A stretch of 8,382 nt of DNA from JAHEJV01 sp964653555 (lineage in GTDB: Bacteria > Myxococcota_A > UBA9160 > SMWR01), in the NCBI GenBank assembly GCA_964653555.1, contig CAZZFT010000194.1, positions 1 through 8,382 on the forward strand, written 5' to 3'. The notes beneath the pieces are model-generated. The model worked only from the letters and a program-made list of their open reading frames with translations, ran no database searches and was not told where the DNA came from. Both the position numbers and the translations under genes were made by a program. Numbering within the stretch: the stretch's first letter is position 1; every line of letters starts with the position of its first letter. Below are positions 1 through 7,077 of this stretch, in pieces.

Positions 1-256
1 CGCGCCGCGAGGCGTTCTCGGGCAGCACCTTCGAGACCAGGAACACCTCCTCGCGGCGCCCGGCGATCGCCTCGCCGACGAGCTCCTCCACCGCGCCCGA
101 GCCGTACATCTCCGCGGTGTCGATGTGCGTCAGGCCGAGGTCGAGCCCGCGGCGCAGCGCGGCGACCGCGGCCTTGCAGTCGTGCTCCATCTCCCAGGTG
201 CCTTGGCCGATCACGGGGACGGGGCGTCGCGCCGGGCCGAAGGGGCGGGTCTGCAC
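1..256 (-). CDS. Aldo/keto reductase, N-terminal part (runs off left edge)
   Basis: The frame read from a GTG at 256 down to the window edge gives 85 residues of an aldo/keto reductase, a cytosolic NAD(P)H-dependent carbonyl reductase with a TIM-barrel fold. Seen directly: the opening beta strand region ends in VIGQGTWEM, and HIDTAEMYGSG (about residues 44-54) carries the family's catalytic Asp (D46) and Tyr (Y51). LVSKV supplies the catalytic Lys (K76). The catalytic His and the cofactor-binding C-terminal half lie outside the window. The GTG was chosen because MQTRPFGP followed by PVPVIGQGTW matches the usual family N-terminus. No strong Shine-Dalgarno precedes it, and the frame stays open further upstream without an obvious better start. 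The substrate cannot be told. The family call is firm; the start is less so. Confidence 0.88.
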   Translation of the reverse strand, partial: MQTRPFGPARRPVPVIGQGTWEMEHDCKAAVAALRRGLDLGLTHIDTAEMYGSGAVEELVGEAIAGRREEVFLVSKVLPENASRR

Positions 257-328
257 CGCTGGATTATCTCGCCTCGCCCGGGCCGAGGTCCAGGTCCTTA
301 CAGACCCGAGCCCTTGCTCGTGTCCGGG

Positions 329-554
329 CTACGGACGCTCCGCGTCGATCGCCGCGCGGCGCACCGCCTCCTGGATCCCCACCATCTGCCAGGAGAAGCC
401 GCCGAGGAAGTAGGTGAGCCAGGCGCTGCAGTCGCCGCTCTGGTCGGCGGTGCGCAGCGCGCAGATAGTTGGTGAACTCGCGCTCGGAGTCGCACAGCTC
501 CCGCGCCAGATCCTTCTCGGCCGCTGGCCCGGGCGGGCCTCCTCGGGGTCCCAC
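329..554 (-). pseudogene. Frameshifted remnant of an unknown small gene
   Basis: Two consecutive frames on the minus strand both look coding, with almost only G or C at third codon positions. The upstream frame (about 554 to 459) contains EKDLARELCDSEREFTNYLR. The downstream frame (457 to the TAG at 329-331) contains SAWLTYFLGGFSWQMVGIQ and ends AAIDAERP. They join where CTGCGC occurs twice separated by one G, near 458, so a single-base shift restores one continuous protein of about 74 residues. An intact ancestor may have read NYLRALRTADQ, which would need two more bases. The upstream end has only GTG starts and lies against the tRNA promoter region, so the 5' end may also be lost. I do not recognise the family. 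A sequencing error is the main alternative to true decay. This remnant is the content of the 257-585 interval between the reductase and the tRNA. Confidence 0.5.
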
Positions 555-570
555 CCCGACCCGCAGCCGG

Positions 571-576
571 TAGAAT
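571..576 (+). promoter_or_regulatory. Probable -10 element of the tRNA gene
   Basis: TAGAAT differs from the sigma-70 consensus TATAAT at one position. It lies nine bases upstream of the first tRNA base, a normal distance for a stable-RNA promoter with a very short leader. No good -35 hexamer is visible 16-18 bases further upstream, so the assignment rests on the hexamer and its position. Confidence 0.45.
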
Positions 577-585
577 GCCCGCGGC

Positions 586-659
586 GGGCCCTTAGCTCAG
601 TTGGTTAGAGCAACCGGCTCATAACCGGAAGTGCCCAGGTTCGAGTCCTGGAGGGCCCA
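586..659 (+). tRNA. tRNA with CAU anticodon, probably tRNA-Ile2 (or elongator Met)
   Basis: A full cloverleaf can be drawn. The acceptor GGGCCCT pairs perfectly with AGGGCCC. The D stem is GCTC/GAGC with an AGTTGGTTA loop. The anticodon stem encloses loop CTCATAA, with CAT at 620-622. The T arm is CCAGG-TTCGAGT-CCTGG, and the discriminator is A at 659. The first acceptor pair is G-C, which excludes initiator tRNA. The pairs C4-G69 and C5-G68 are the known TilS (lysidine synthase) determinants that separate tRNA-Ile2 from tRNA-Met, so Ile2 is favoured. This is inference, since both carry CAU in DNA. The outermost anticodon-stem pair (A27/A43) is mismatched. The bases after the discriminator are CCG, so the CCA end is not encoded and must be added by nucleotidyltransferase. 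The gene ends 22 bases before the convergent helicase gene. Confidence 0.95.
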
Positions 660-681
660 CCGCTCGCAGTCGAAGCAGGTC

Positions 682-3600
682 TCACGCCACCGCAGCTGCG
701 AACGAGGCGTACAAGTCCCCCGGCAACGCATGCCGAAGGCGCCACGTGATGGCCATGGGGCGCTCCCCCTCGTGTCGCACGTAGGTCGCTGGGCCGAGGA
801 ACCAGAAGGAGCGTTCGTTGGCTCGCTCGCGAGCGAAGAGCATGACGGAGGAGCCCGAGCTTGCGTGCCGCTGGTAACGCAGGCCGGTCTCGCTCTCGGC
901 GCGGGTAGCCGACTGGCTCTCCCAGTGAATCAAGTCGGGGCTGATCGCGTAGTCGCGATACCGGGTGGTCGGCGAGAACTGGCCGCTCGTCTTATCTAGC
1001 GTGAAGGCAAACAGGTCTGCATTCGCCTCGGGAATCCAGTGAACGCCAGTTTGCCAGGGGGCGACCTTCGCGCGCGGCTCGGGTCGGAATGCGGCGAGGA
1101 TCTCGAGTCGTGTGTAGCGCGCGTGGATTCGGAGCGGGACCTCGGAGTGGGACTCTCCGAGCTCAAAGTGCCGATGATCGATCCGATCCTGCAAGACTTG
1201 GAACAGCTCCGCGAGCTCCGACCGAACCTGGGGGTGATGCCAGAGCAGCGCAAGGCCCGCTTCCAGGGAAGCGTCCTTCTTGACAGCGCTATCGCACACG
1301 GACGCGACGAGCATTCTGGTCAGGCGAGCCGATCGAGATGCAATGTCGCGGTTGGCCGGTGCGGACGGCGACTGAAGGATCTCGAGGTACGCCTCTAGGC
1401 GCTCGCGATCATCGACGTGTCGCAGGCGACCGCAGGCGCGTCTCAACGCCTCTTCCTCGGGGCCGCGGGGCTCGACGTGGAGGCCAGCGGCTTCCTTCAG
1501 ATCCGACCACGCTCGCGTGCCTGCGTAGACGTCCTCCAGCTCGAGCCCCGAGTCCTCGAGGAACGCGCGCAGCGAGCCACGCCCCTCTTGGTGGAGGCGA
1601 CGCAGCTCCTCGGCCTTTGCGGCCCATTGGGACGGAACCGCGCGCCGGATGCTCTCGAGTACGATCTCCCGTGCCCGATGCTCGAGCTCCAGGTGGCAGC
1701 CAGCCGGCAGGAAGGGAAATCCCGCCTCGACCTGGCGTTCCACGTGCTTGCGTGATCCACCCAGAAGGGCCTGAAAGCGGCGGTCGAAGCGGAACTCCCG
1801 CCGGTGCTGGCCGACGAAGTCGAGGACGAGGCAGGTACCCTTGCCCGGGTGCTTTCGCAGGCCGCGGCCTAGCTGCTGGAGGAACAAGGTCGGACTATCC
1901 GTCGGGCGGAGCAAGAGCAGCGTGTCGACGTTCGGAACGTCCACGCCTTCGTTGAAGAGGTCGACAGAGAAGAGAATGGCGATCTCGCGGCGGCGCAGGC
2001 GATCAAGCGCCGCACGCCGTTCCTCCTCTGGGCTGTCGCCCCAAACGGCCGTGGCGGGGACACCCGCCTCGTCGAAAACGCGAGCCATGAATCGGGCGTG
2101 CTCGACATTCACGCAGAAGCCGAGTGCGCGCATCGCCCCGATATCGTCCACGTGCTTCTCGAGCTGATCCAGCACGAGGCGCGCCCAGGCATCGTTGCCC
2201 GTGTAGACGTTCGAGAGCGCCTCCACGTCGTAGCCCCGCCCGCGCCTCCACGGAACCTCGCGCAGGTCGATCCCATCATGGAGACCGTAGTACTCGAAGG
2301 GAGCGAGGCGGCCCTGATCGATGGCATCCCAGAGGCGGAGCTCAGCCGAGATTCGGCCTTCGAACCAGTCCAGGATAGGCAGGCCATCGGCCCGCTCCGG
2401 CGTCGCTGTGAGGCCGAGGAGCTCTCTGGGTGCGACGCGTTGAAGGAGTGCTGTGTAGGATGGCGCCGCCGCATGGTGGAACTCGTCGATGACGACGACG
2501 TCGAAGTGGTCGGGCGCGAGACTCTCGAGGTCGTTCCGGCTCAGGCTCTGGATCGACGCGAACACGTGCTCCCAACGCTCGGGCCGCTTGCCTCCCACCC
2601 AGAGCTCGCCAAATCCCGGGTCCCGCAGCGCCTGGGCGTAGGTGGCCCGGCTCTGCTCCAGGAGTTCCTGGCGGTGTGCGATGAAGAGGAGCCGACTTCG
2701 CCCGAGGCGGTCCCTCAGCCGGGCATAGTCCACGGCCGCCATGACGGTTTTCCCGGTGCCGGTGGCGGAGACCAGGAGGTTCCGGTGTTGGCCGCGCTCG
2801 CGCGCCACTTCGATCTCTTCGAGAAGGCGCTCCTGGAATGGTTCCAGGCGGATCTCGACGGGGGAGAGGAGGGATCGCGTCGCGGACTCCCTTACGAGGG
2901 CGCGCTCCGCGAACTCGGAAGCGGCGAAGGGCACGAAGTCAACGCTCTCCCAGTAGGCCTCGAACACCGCAGCGATCTTTGCCACGAGATCGGGGTTGCG
3001 CGCCCCTGAGGCCCGGACGTTCCACTCGAGGCCACTCACCTGGGCCGAATGAGTCAGGTTCGACGATCCGACGTAGGCGGTGTGCAGGCCGCCCCCGCGG
3101 TGGAAGAGCCACGCCTTGGCATGGAGTCGAGTGTTCGTCGTGTCGTAGGAAACCCGGACCTGCGCACCGACCTCCTCGAGCATCTGCAGCGCCTTGATCT
3201 CGGTCGATCCCGTGTAGGTGGTGGTGAGCACGCGCAGGCTCTTGCCACGCTCGCAGTGGCGGCGTAAGGCGCCGAGCAGCGGCCGGATGCCGCTACGACG
3301 GATGAAGGCCATCACAACCTCGATCCGATCGGCTGATTCGACCTCGGTCAGCAGCTGGTGTCCGACGCGCGGCTCACCCGGTGCGTTAGTGAGGAGCGTC
3401 GTATCGAGCAACGGAATCAACGGCGTCTCGACCGACTCGGGCGATCCGTCCGGTTGAAGCGCGAGAATCGACTGGAGGACGGGCTTCTCCAGAACCGGTG
3501 CCGCCTGCCGCAGGTCCTCGCGCCCGAGTTCCCCGGCGAGGGTCGCAACCAGGCTTCGGGCCAATGAGAGACCGAGCTTGACGCGGTCCTTCTCGGCGAG

Positions 3601-3774
3601 GTCATCGACGGCCCGCTCGACGATGCGAGCCAGGAAAAGGGCTAGCCGGTCGCCTGCCTCAGCGCTTCGGAGGGCGTCACGCGAAGCAAGCAGGTTGTGC
3701 GGGAGGTCGAGCAACTCCCGCTCCAGGGCTTCGCTGATCAGCTCTTCGTAGAGGCCGCGCTCGAGCATCCCCAC
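682..3774 (-). CDS. PLD-like / SF2 DEAD-DEAH helicase / DUF3427 protein
   Basis: This 1030-residue protein has three recognisable parts. Residues about 130-280 are a phospholipase-D-like nuclease domain with HAK (218-220) and GSSN (236-239). The usual Asp of the HxKx4D motif is replaced by His225, and only one such motif is present. Residues about 305-650 are a superfamily 2 ATP-dependent helicase/translocase of the UvrB/ResIII type, with Walker A ATGTGKT (337-343), DEFH box (430-433), TAT (456-458), FNEGVDVP (607-614) and arginine-finger motif QQLGRGLRK (633-641). Residues about 870-1025 resemble DUF3427, including the stretch YRDYAISPDLIHWESQS. This combination is known in bacterial restriction or phage-defence-like helicases, often as a single gene; its exact activity is inference. 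The start may be GTG 3774 or ATG 3768, and neither has a good Shine-Dalgarno. The gene is visibly less GC-rich than its flanks and lies beside a tRNA, suggesting horizontal acquisition. It starts 36 bases after the upstream oxidoreductase stop. Confidence 0.93.
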   Translation of the reverse strand: MGMLERGLYEELISEALERELLDLPHNLLASRDALRSAEAGDRLALFLARIVERAVDDLAEKDRVKLGLSLARSLVATLAGELGREDLRQAAPVLEKPVLQSILALQPDGSPESVETPLIPLLDTTLLTNAPGEPRVGHQLLTEVESADRIEVVMAFIRRSGIRPLLGALRRHCERGKSLRVLTTTYTGSTEIKALQMLEEVGAQVRVSYDTTNTRLHAKAWLFHRGGGLHTAYVGSSNLTHSAQVSGLEWNVRASGARNPDLVAKIAAVFEAYWESVDFVPFAASEFAERALVRESATRSLLSPVEIRLEPFQERLLEEIEVARERGQHRNLLVSATGTGKTVMAAVDYARLRDRLGRSRLLFIAHRQELLEQSRATYAQALRDPGFGELWVGGKRPERWEHVFASIQSLSRNDLESLAPDHFDVVVIDEFHHAAAPSYTALLQRVAPRELLGLTATPERADGLPILDWFEGRISAELRLWDAIDQGRLAPFEYYGLHDGIDLREVPWRRGRGYDVEALSNVYTGNDAWARLVLDQLEKHVDDIGAMRALGFCVNVEHARFMARVFDEAGVPATAVWGDSPEEERRAALDRLRRREIAILFSVDLFNEGVDVPNVDTLLLLRPTDSPTLFLQQLGRGLRKHPGKGTCLVLDFVGQHRREFRFDRRFQALLGGSRKHVERQVEAGFPFLPAGCHLELEHRAREIVLESIRRAVPSQWAAKAEELRRLHQEGRGSLRAFLEDSGLELEDVYAGTRAWSDLKEAAGLHVEPRGPEEEALRRACGRLRHVDDRERLEAYLEILQSPSAPANRDIASRSARLTRMLVASVCDSAVKKDASLEAGLALLWHHPQVRSELAELFQVLQDRIDHRHFELGESHSEVPLRIHARYTRLEILAAFRPEPRAKVAPWQTGVHWIPEANADLFAFTLDKTSGQFSPTTRYRDYAISPDLIHWESQSATRAESETGLRYQRHASSGSSVMLFARERANERSFWFLGPATYVRHEGERPMAITWRLRHALPGDLYASFAAAVA

Positions 3775-3810
3775 GCGCAGACACTACCGTGTTCGGCCGA
3801 CCCGGGGTCG

Positions 3811-4683
3811 CTAGACCTTCGCGATCACCGTATCCGCAAACCAATGCAGCTCGCCGATCATCTCGTCCAGCGTGCGCGTGTCCGGCTCCGCGGCGTACGG
3901 ATTGCGGAAGGCGACGATCGCCTCCTGCACCCCGATGTCCTCGAGCTTCCGCACGCCGTCGGGGCGGAAGGCGTCGCCGCTCATCGACTGGTACTCGAAG
4001 GGCTCGCTCTCGCGCCCGAGCTCGCGGCGGTAGCCGTCGATCTCGTCGATCACGACCTTGAACTCCTCGGCCGAGCCGCCCGCGTGGATGAAGCCGTCGG
4101 CGAGCCGGGCCGCCCGGCGCAGGGCGGGCTTCGCGTGCCCGCCGATCAGGATCGGGACGGGCTGGCTCGGGGCGGGGCAGATCCGGATCGGATCCAGCGA
4201 GAAGATCTCGCCCTGGTAGCCGAAGTAGTCGCCGGTGAGCAGGCCGCGGACGATCTCGATCATCTCGTCCATCCGCTTGCCGCGTCCCTCCCAGGGGATC
4301 TGGCAGGCGGCGAAGTCGTCGGGCCAGGGGCTGATGCCCACGCCGAAGGTGAAGCGGTTCTTGGTGAGGACGGCCACCGAGGCCAGCTGCTTCGCCACGA
4401 TGGCGGGCTGGCGGATCGCCAGCTTGAACACCGAGGTCGAGAAGTGGAGCTTCGTGGTGATGGCGCCCATGGCCGGCACCACCGTGAAGGGCTCGAGGAA
4501 GGGCACGCCCTCGAGGAACTCGCGGCTCCCGTCGGCGTTGTACGGGTACTTGCTGTCCGACTCCTGCGGATAGCAGATGCTGTCGGGCAGGGTGAAGGTG
4601 TGGAAGCCCACCTCCTCGCAGGCGAGGGCGAGCGGCAGGTAGAAGTCGGGGTCGCACATGGCGGCGTGGTAGGCGAATCGCAC
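3811..4683 (-). CDS. LLM-class (F420/FMN-dependent) oxidoreductase
   Basis: This 290-residue protein belongs to the luciferase-like monooxygenase superfamily, TIM-barrel enzymes that use FMN or coenzyme F420 for hydride transfer or oxygenation. Seen directly: RQPAIVAKQLASVAVLTKNR (91-110) followed by FTFGVGISPW, then GRGKRMDEM, the family's usual core helix and strand pattern. PILIGGHAKPALRRAARLADG (177-197) is the characteristic cofactor-phosphate-binding region. I chose the GTG at 4683 because AGGAG lies five bases upstream and the protein then begins VRFAYHAAM, as expected for the first barrel strand. An ATG at 4740 would add 19 Ala/Pro-rich residues that do not resemble the family. The cofactor (F420 or FMN) cannot be decided from sequence alone, and the substrate is unknown. 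The gene lies downstream of and co-directional with the split-barrel protein gene. Confidence 0.9.
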   Translation of the reverse strand: MRFAYHAAMCDPDFYLPLALACEEVGFHTFTLPDSICYPQESDSKYPYNADGSREFLEGVPFLEPFTVVPAMGAITTKLHFSTSVFKLAIRQPAIVAKQLASVAVLTKNRFTFGVGISPWPDDFAACQIPWEGRGKRMDEMIEIVRGLLTGDYFGYQGEIFSLDPIRICPAPSQPVPILIGGHAKPALRRAARLADGFIHAGGSAEEFKVVIDEIDGYRRELGRESEPFEYQSMSGDAFRPDGVRKLEDIGVQEAIVAFRNPYAAEPDTRTLDEMIGELHWFADTVIAKV

Positions 4684-4688
4684 GGGGT

Positions 4689-4693
4689 CTCCT
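4689..4693 (-). promoter_or_regulatory. Shine-Dalgarno AGGAG fixing the LLM oxidoreductase start
   Basis: Read on the minus strand, AGGAG is followed by five bases and then GTG at 4683. This is the strongest ribosome-binding site on the minus strand of this window, and it argues against the longer ATG start at 4740. Confidence 0.75.
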
Positions 4694-4783
4694 GGGGCGC
4701 TCTGGGCCGGATTCTGCGCCCTCGCCGTGGCGTCCGCCAACGGCGGTCTCGGGGCGGTTCGGATGGCGGCGTGCTCGAGCGCC

Positions 4784-5380
4784 TCATGGGCGATCCACTC
4801 GATACAGGCGATCCCCGGGCTCTTCGCGCCTCGAGCGGCCCGTCAGCACCTCCCCCACCTCCACCACCGCGTCGTGCGCCGCGGTTTCGGCAGCGGCGCG
4901 GCCTCCTTCGTCTCCCGAGTACTTCCGCTCGCGCGCGGCCCGTGCGATCTCGTACTCCTCCGTCCCGTGCGGCACGTGGACCAGTCGGGCGGCGACGCGC
5001 TTGCCGTCGATGCGGATCACCACACGGTCGTCGCGCTCGATCTGTTGAGGCCACCGCGTGAGCACTCCGCCGACGCAGTCGAGGTCGCAGGCGACGTAGG
5101 GAACACCTTCGTGGACGCTGAACCACAGGGTGCGCGAGCTCCCGGCGCCCACGATCTCCATCTCGAGCTCGTGCCGCTCGTCGAGCGCATCCCAGTCCAT
5201 GTCGGCGAAGTCCGTCTGCTCTCCGGTGCGCAGCGGCCCCCCGGCGAACACATACACCGGACCGTCCGCCCGGGACAGCAGGAACGCGCCGCTCGCGAGG
5301 ACAGCGAGCAACAGGGCCGCTGCGACGGCGAGGCGGCCGAGCCAGACGCGGCTTCGGGAGGTGTCTTCCTGGTGATCCAT
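4784..5380 (-). CDS. Membrane-anchored FMN-binding split-barrel-like protein
   Basis: This 198-residue protein has one hydrophobic segment (about residues 16-36) after an Arg-bearing N-terminus, predicting an N-in anchor with the rest in the periplasm. The body resembles the pyridoxamine 5'-phosphate oxidase-like / deazaflavin-dependent nitroreductase split barrel. Family-like patterns are LEMEIVGAG followed by TLWFSVHEGVPYVACDLDC (about 84-102), then RWPQQIERDDRVVIRIDGKR (109-128), and the ending RLYRVDR, which fits the usual final strand. C98 and C102 are close enough to form a disulfide or bind metal. The assignment rests on remembered family patterns, so the fold is moderately supported and the function is unknown. 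The ATG at 5380 has only a weak GAG upstream. The neighbouring LLM enzyme belongs to another flavin/F420 family, which hints at a shared redox role. The gene is divergent from selO. Confidence 0.65.
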   Translation of the reverse strand: MDHQEDTSRSRVWLGRLAVAAALLLAVLASGAFLLSRADGPVYVFAGGPLRTGEQTDFADMDWDALDERHELEMEIVGAGSSRTLWFSVHEGVPYVACDLDCVGGVLTRWPQQIERDDRVVIRIDGKRVAARLVHVPHGTEEYEIARAARERKYSGDEGGRAAAETAAHDAVVEVGEVLTGRSRREEPGDRLYRVDRP

Positions 5381-5458
5381 GCTCGCGCTCGAGGATACCG
5401 CCGCGACCGGTGGCAGGGCGTCGAGAACTCCCTACTCCTGCGGCGCTACCTTCGCCGC

Positions 5459-6955
5459 GTGAGCTCCCCCCACTCCACCGGCGAGGCCCCCACCCTAGAG
5501 AGCACCTACGCGAGCCTTCCCGAGCGATTCGGCGCGCGGCAGGAGGCGACGCCGGTGGCGGCGCCGGAGCTGTTGCGCCTGAACCGCCCGCTGGCTCGCG
5601 AGCTCGGGCTCGACGTGGCTTTTCTCGAGAGCGAGCAGGGCGTGGCCATGCTGGCGGGCAACGCGACGCCCGAGGGCGCGCGGCCGCTGGCCATGGCCTA
5701 CGCGGGCCACCAGTTCGGCAACTTCGTGCCGAGCCTGGGTGACGGGCGCGCGCTGCTGCTCGGCGAGGTGGTGGACATTCGCGGTGTGCGCCGCGACATC
5801 CATCTGAAGGGCAGCGGCCCGACCCCTTTCTCGCGCCGCGGCGACGGCCGCGCGGCGCTGGGCCCGGTGCTGCGCGAGTACGTGGTGAGCGAGGCGATGG
5901 CGGCGCTCGGGATCCCCACCACGCGCGCGCTGGCCATGGTCACCACCGGGGAGCCCGTCTACCGCGAGTCGGCGCTCCCGGGCGCCGTGCTCGCGCGCGT
6001 GGCCGCGAGCCATGTGCGCGTGGGCACCTTCGAGTACTTCGCCCGCCGCGGCGATCGCGAGGCCGTGCGCACCCTGGCCGACTACGTCGTCGCGCGCCTC
6101 TACCCCGACGCCGCCGAGGCCGAGAAGCCCTACCGGGCGCTGCTCGACGCGGTGGTGCAGCGCCAGGCCGAGCTGGTGGCGAAGTGGCTGCACGTGGGCT
6201 TCATCCACGGCGTGATGAATACCGACAACGTCGCCCTCTCCGGCGAGACCATCGATTACGGCCCCTGCGCCTTCATGGACAGCTACCACCCCGACACGGT
6301 CTACAGCTCCATCGACCACGCCGGCCGCTACGCCTTCTCCAACCAGCCCGGGATCGCGCAGTGGAACCTGGCGCGCCTGTGCGAGTGCCTGCTGCCCCTG
6401 CTCGACGAGAACGAGCAGGCCGCGCTCGAGCAGGCGCAGGCCTCCCTCGCCTCCTTCTCCGGCCACTTCGAGGCCGCCTACCACGCGGGCCTGCTGCGCA
6501 AGATCGGCCTCTCCGACGAGCGCGAGGGCGACCTCGCGCTGGCCGGCAAGCTGCTCGCCGCCATGGCCGAGGGCAGAGCCGACTTCACCAACACCTTCCG
6601 CCGCCTCTCCGAGGCGCGAAGCGACGACCCGGGCTCCCTCGCCCCGGTGCGCGCCCTCTTCGAAGACCCCGCGCCCTTCGACCGCTGGTCCGTCGACTGG
6701 CTCGCGCGGCTCGCCGCCGACGGGCGCGACGACGCGGCGCGCCGCGAAGCCATGGGCGCCGTCAACCCCGCCTTCATCCCGCGCAACCACCGCGTGCAGC
6801 AGGCCATCGACGCCGCCGCGCAGGGCGACCTCACAGCCACCGACGAGCTTCTCGCCGTCACCGGCCGCCCCTACGAAGACCACCCCGACCTCGCCCACTA
6901 CCAGAACCCTCCCGAGCCGCACGAGGTGGTCCACCAGACCTTCTGCGGAACCTGA
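5459..6955 (+). CDS. selO: SelO (YdiU) protein adenylyltransferase, Cys form
   Basis: This 498-residue protein matches the SelO/YdiU pseudokinase family, which transfers AMP from ATP to Ser, Thr or Tyr of target proteins and is linked to oxidative-stress responses. Visible conserved blocks are YAGHQFGNF (81-89), LGDGRALLLGE (93-103), HLKGSG (115-120), SRRGDGRAALG (125-135), GIPTTRAL (151-158), catalytic HGVMNTDN (250-257), metal-binding DYGPC (266-270) and NQPGIAQWNL (295-304). The protein ends FCGT. Cys496 lies in the C-terminal tail, where eukaryotic SelO carries selenocysteine, so this is the Cys form; no SECIS element is needed. The length is close to the E. coli protein of about 480 residues. 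I chose the GTG at 5459 because the family homology begins soon after (ESTYASLPERF). The frame stays open back to 4727, but that part lies antisense to the neighbouring gene. No clear Shine-Dalgarno is seen. Confidence 0.95.
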   Translation: MSSPHSTGEAPTLESTYASLPERFGARQEATPVAAPELLRLNRPLARELGLDVAFLESEQGVAMLAGNATPEGARPLAMAYAGHQFGNFVPSLGDGRALLLGEVVDIRGVRRDIHLKGSGPTPFSRRGDGRAALGPVLREYVVSEAMAALGIPTTRALAMVTTGEPVYRESALPGAVLARVAASHVRVGTFEYFARRGDREAVRTLADYVVARLYPDAAEAEKPYRALLDAVVQRQAELVAKWLHVGFIHGVMNTDNVALSGETIDYGPCAFMDSYHPDTVYSSIDHAGRYAFSNQPGIAQWNLARLCECLLPLLDENEQAALEQAQASLASFSGHFEAAYHAGLLRKIGLSDEREGDLALAGKLLAAMAEGRADFTNTFRRLSEARSDDPGSLAPVRALFEDPAPFDRWSVDWLARLAADGRDDAARREAMGAVNPAFIPRNHRVQQAIDAAAQGDLTATDELLAVTGRPYEDHPDLAHYQNPPEPHEVVHQTFCGT

Positions 6956-6979
6956 TCGGGCGCGAGCGAGGGTGCTTGT

Positions 6980-7001
6980 CGTATATCAGAAAAGATATAC
7001 G
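6980..7001. promoter_or_regulatory. Perfect 8-bp AT-rich inverted repeat, candidate operator
   Basis: The arms CGTATATC and GATATACG are perfect reverse complements separated by the six bases AGAAAA. The element is strikingly AT-rich in a very GC-rich setting, lies 25 bases after the selO stop and 77 bases before the XRE gene, and contains -10-like TATA tracts. Such elements are typical operators for autoregulating HTH antitoxins; binding by the downstream protein is inference. There is no T-run, so it is not a typical intrinsic terminator. A clear -35 partner cannot be assigned. Confidence 0.6.
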
Positions 7002-7077
7002 CTGCGATGACCGACCATCCGCTGCAGTGAATGCCGAACGCGCTGGCGGACCGCCCCGGTGGGAAGGGCAGACGACC

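Noticed and set aside
2098..3009. 303-residue plus-strand frame opposite the helicase
   Set aside because: It lies antisense to the PLD and helicase core, whose motifs are clear, and shows no recognisable domain.
3798..3810. Short hairpin CGACC-CGG-GGTCG after the LLM stop, as a terminator
   Set aside because: The stem is only five base pairs, with no T-run on the minus strand; expected by chance in such GC-rich DNA.
3697..5061. 454-residue plus-strand frame opposite the LLM gene, and the overlapping long Arg/Pro-rich minus frames
   Set aside because: Low-complexity His/Leu/Asp or Arg/Pro/Ser-rich shadows of the LLM and split-barrel genes.
4727..5458. Upstream extension of the selO frame, making a 742-residue protein
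   Set aside because: The extra 244 residues are antisense to the split-barrel protein gene, match nothing in SelO, and the SelO homology begins just after GTG 5459.
5495..6934. 479-residue open frame on the minus strand inside selO
   Set aside because: It is a GC-bias shadow rich in Gly, Val, Ala and His; selO on the other strand has unmistakable family motifs throughout.
6980..7001. AT-rich inverted repeat as an intrinsic terminator of selO
   Set aside because: The stem is AT-rich and no T-run follows; an operator or promoter role fits better.
6184..7077. Long Arg/Pro-rich frame continuous with the XRE gene
   Set aside because: The part inside selO is a frame shadow; protein-like sequence begins only at the ATG at 7078.
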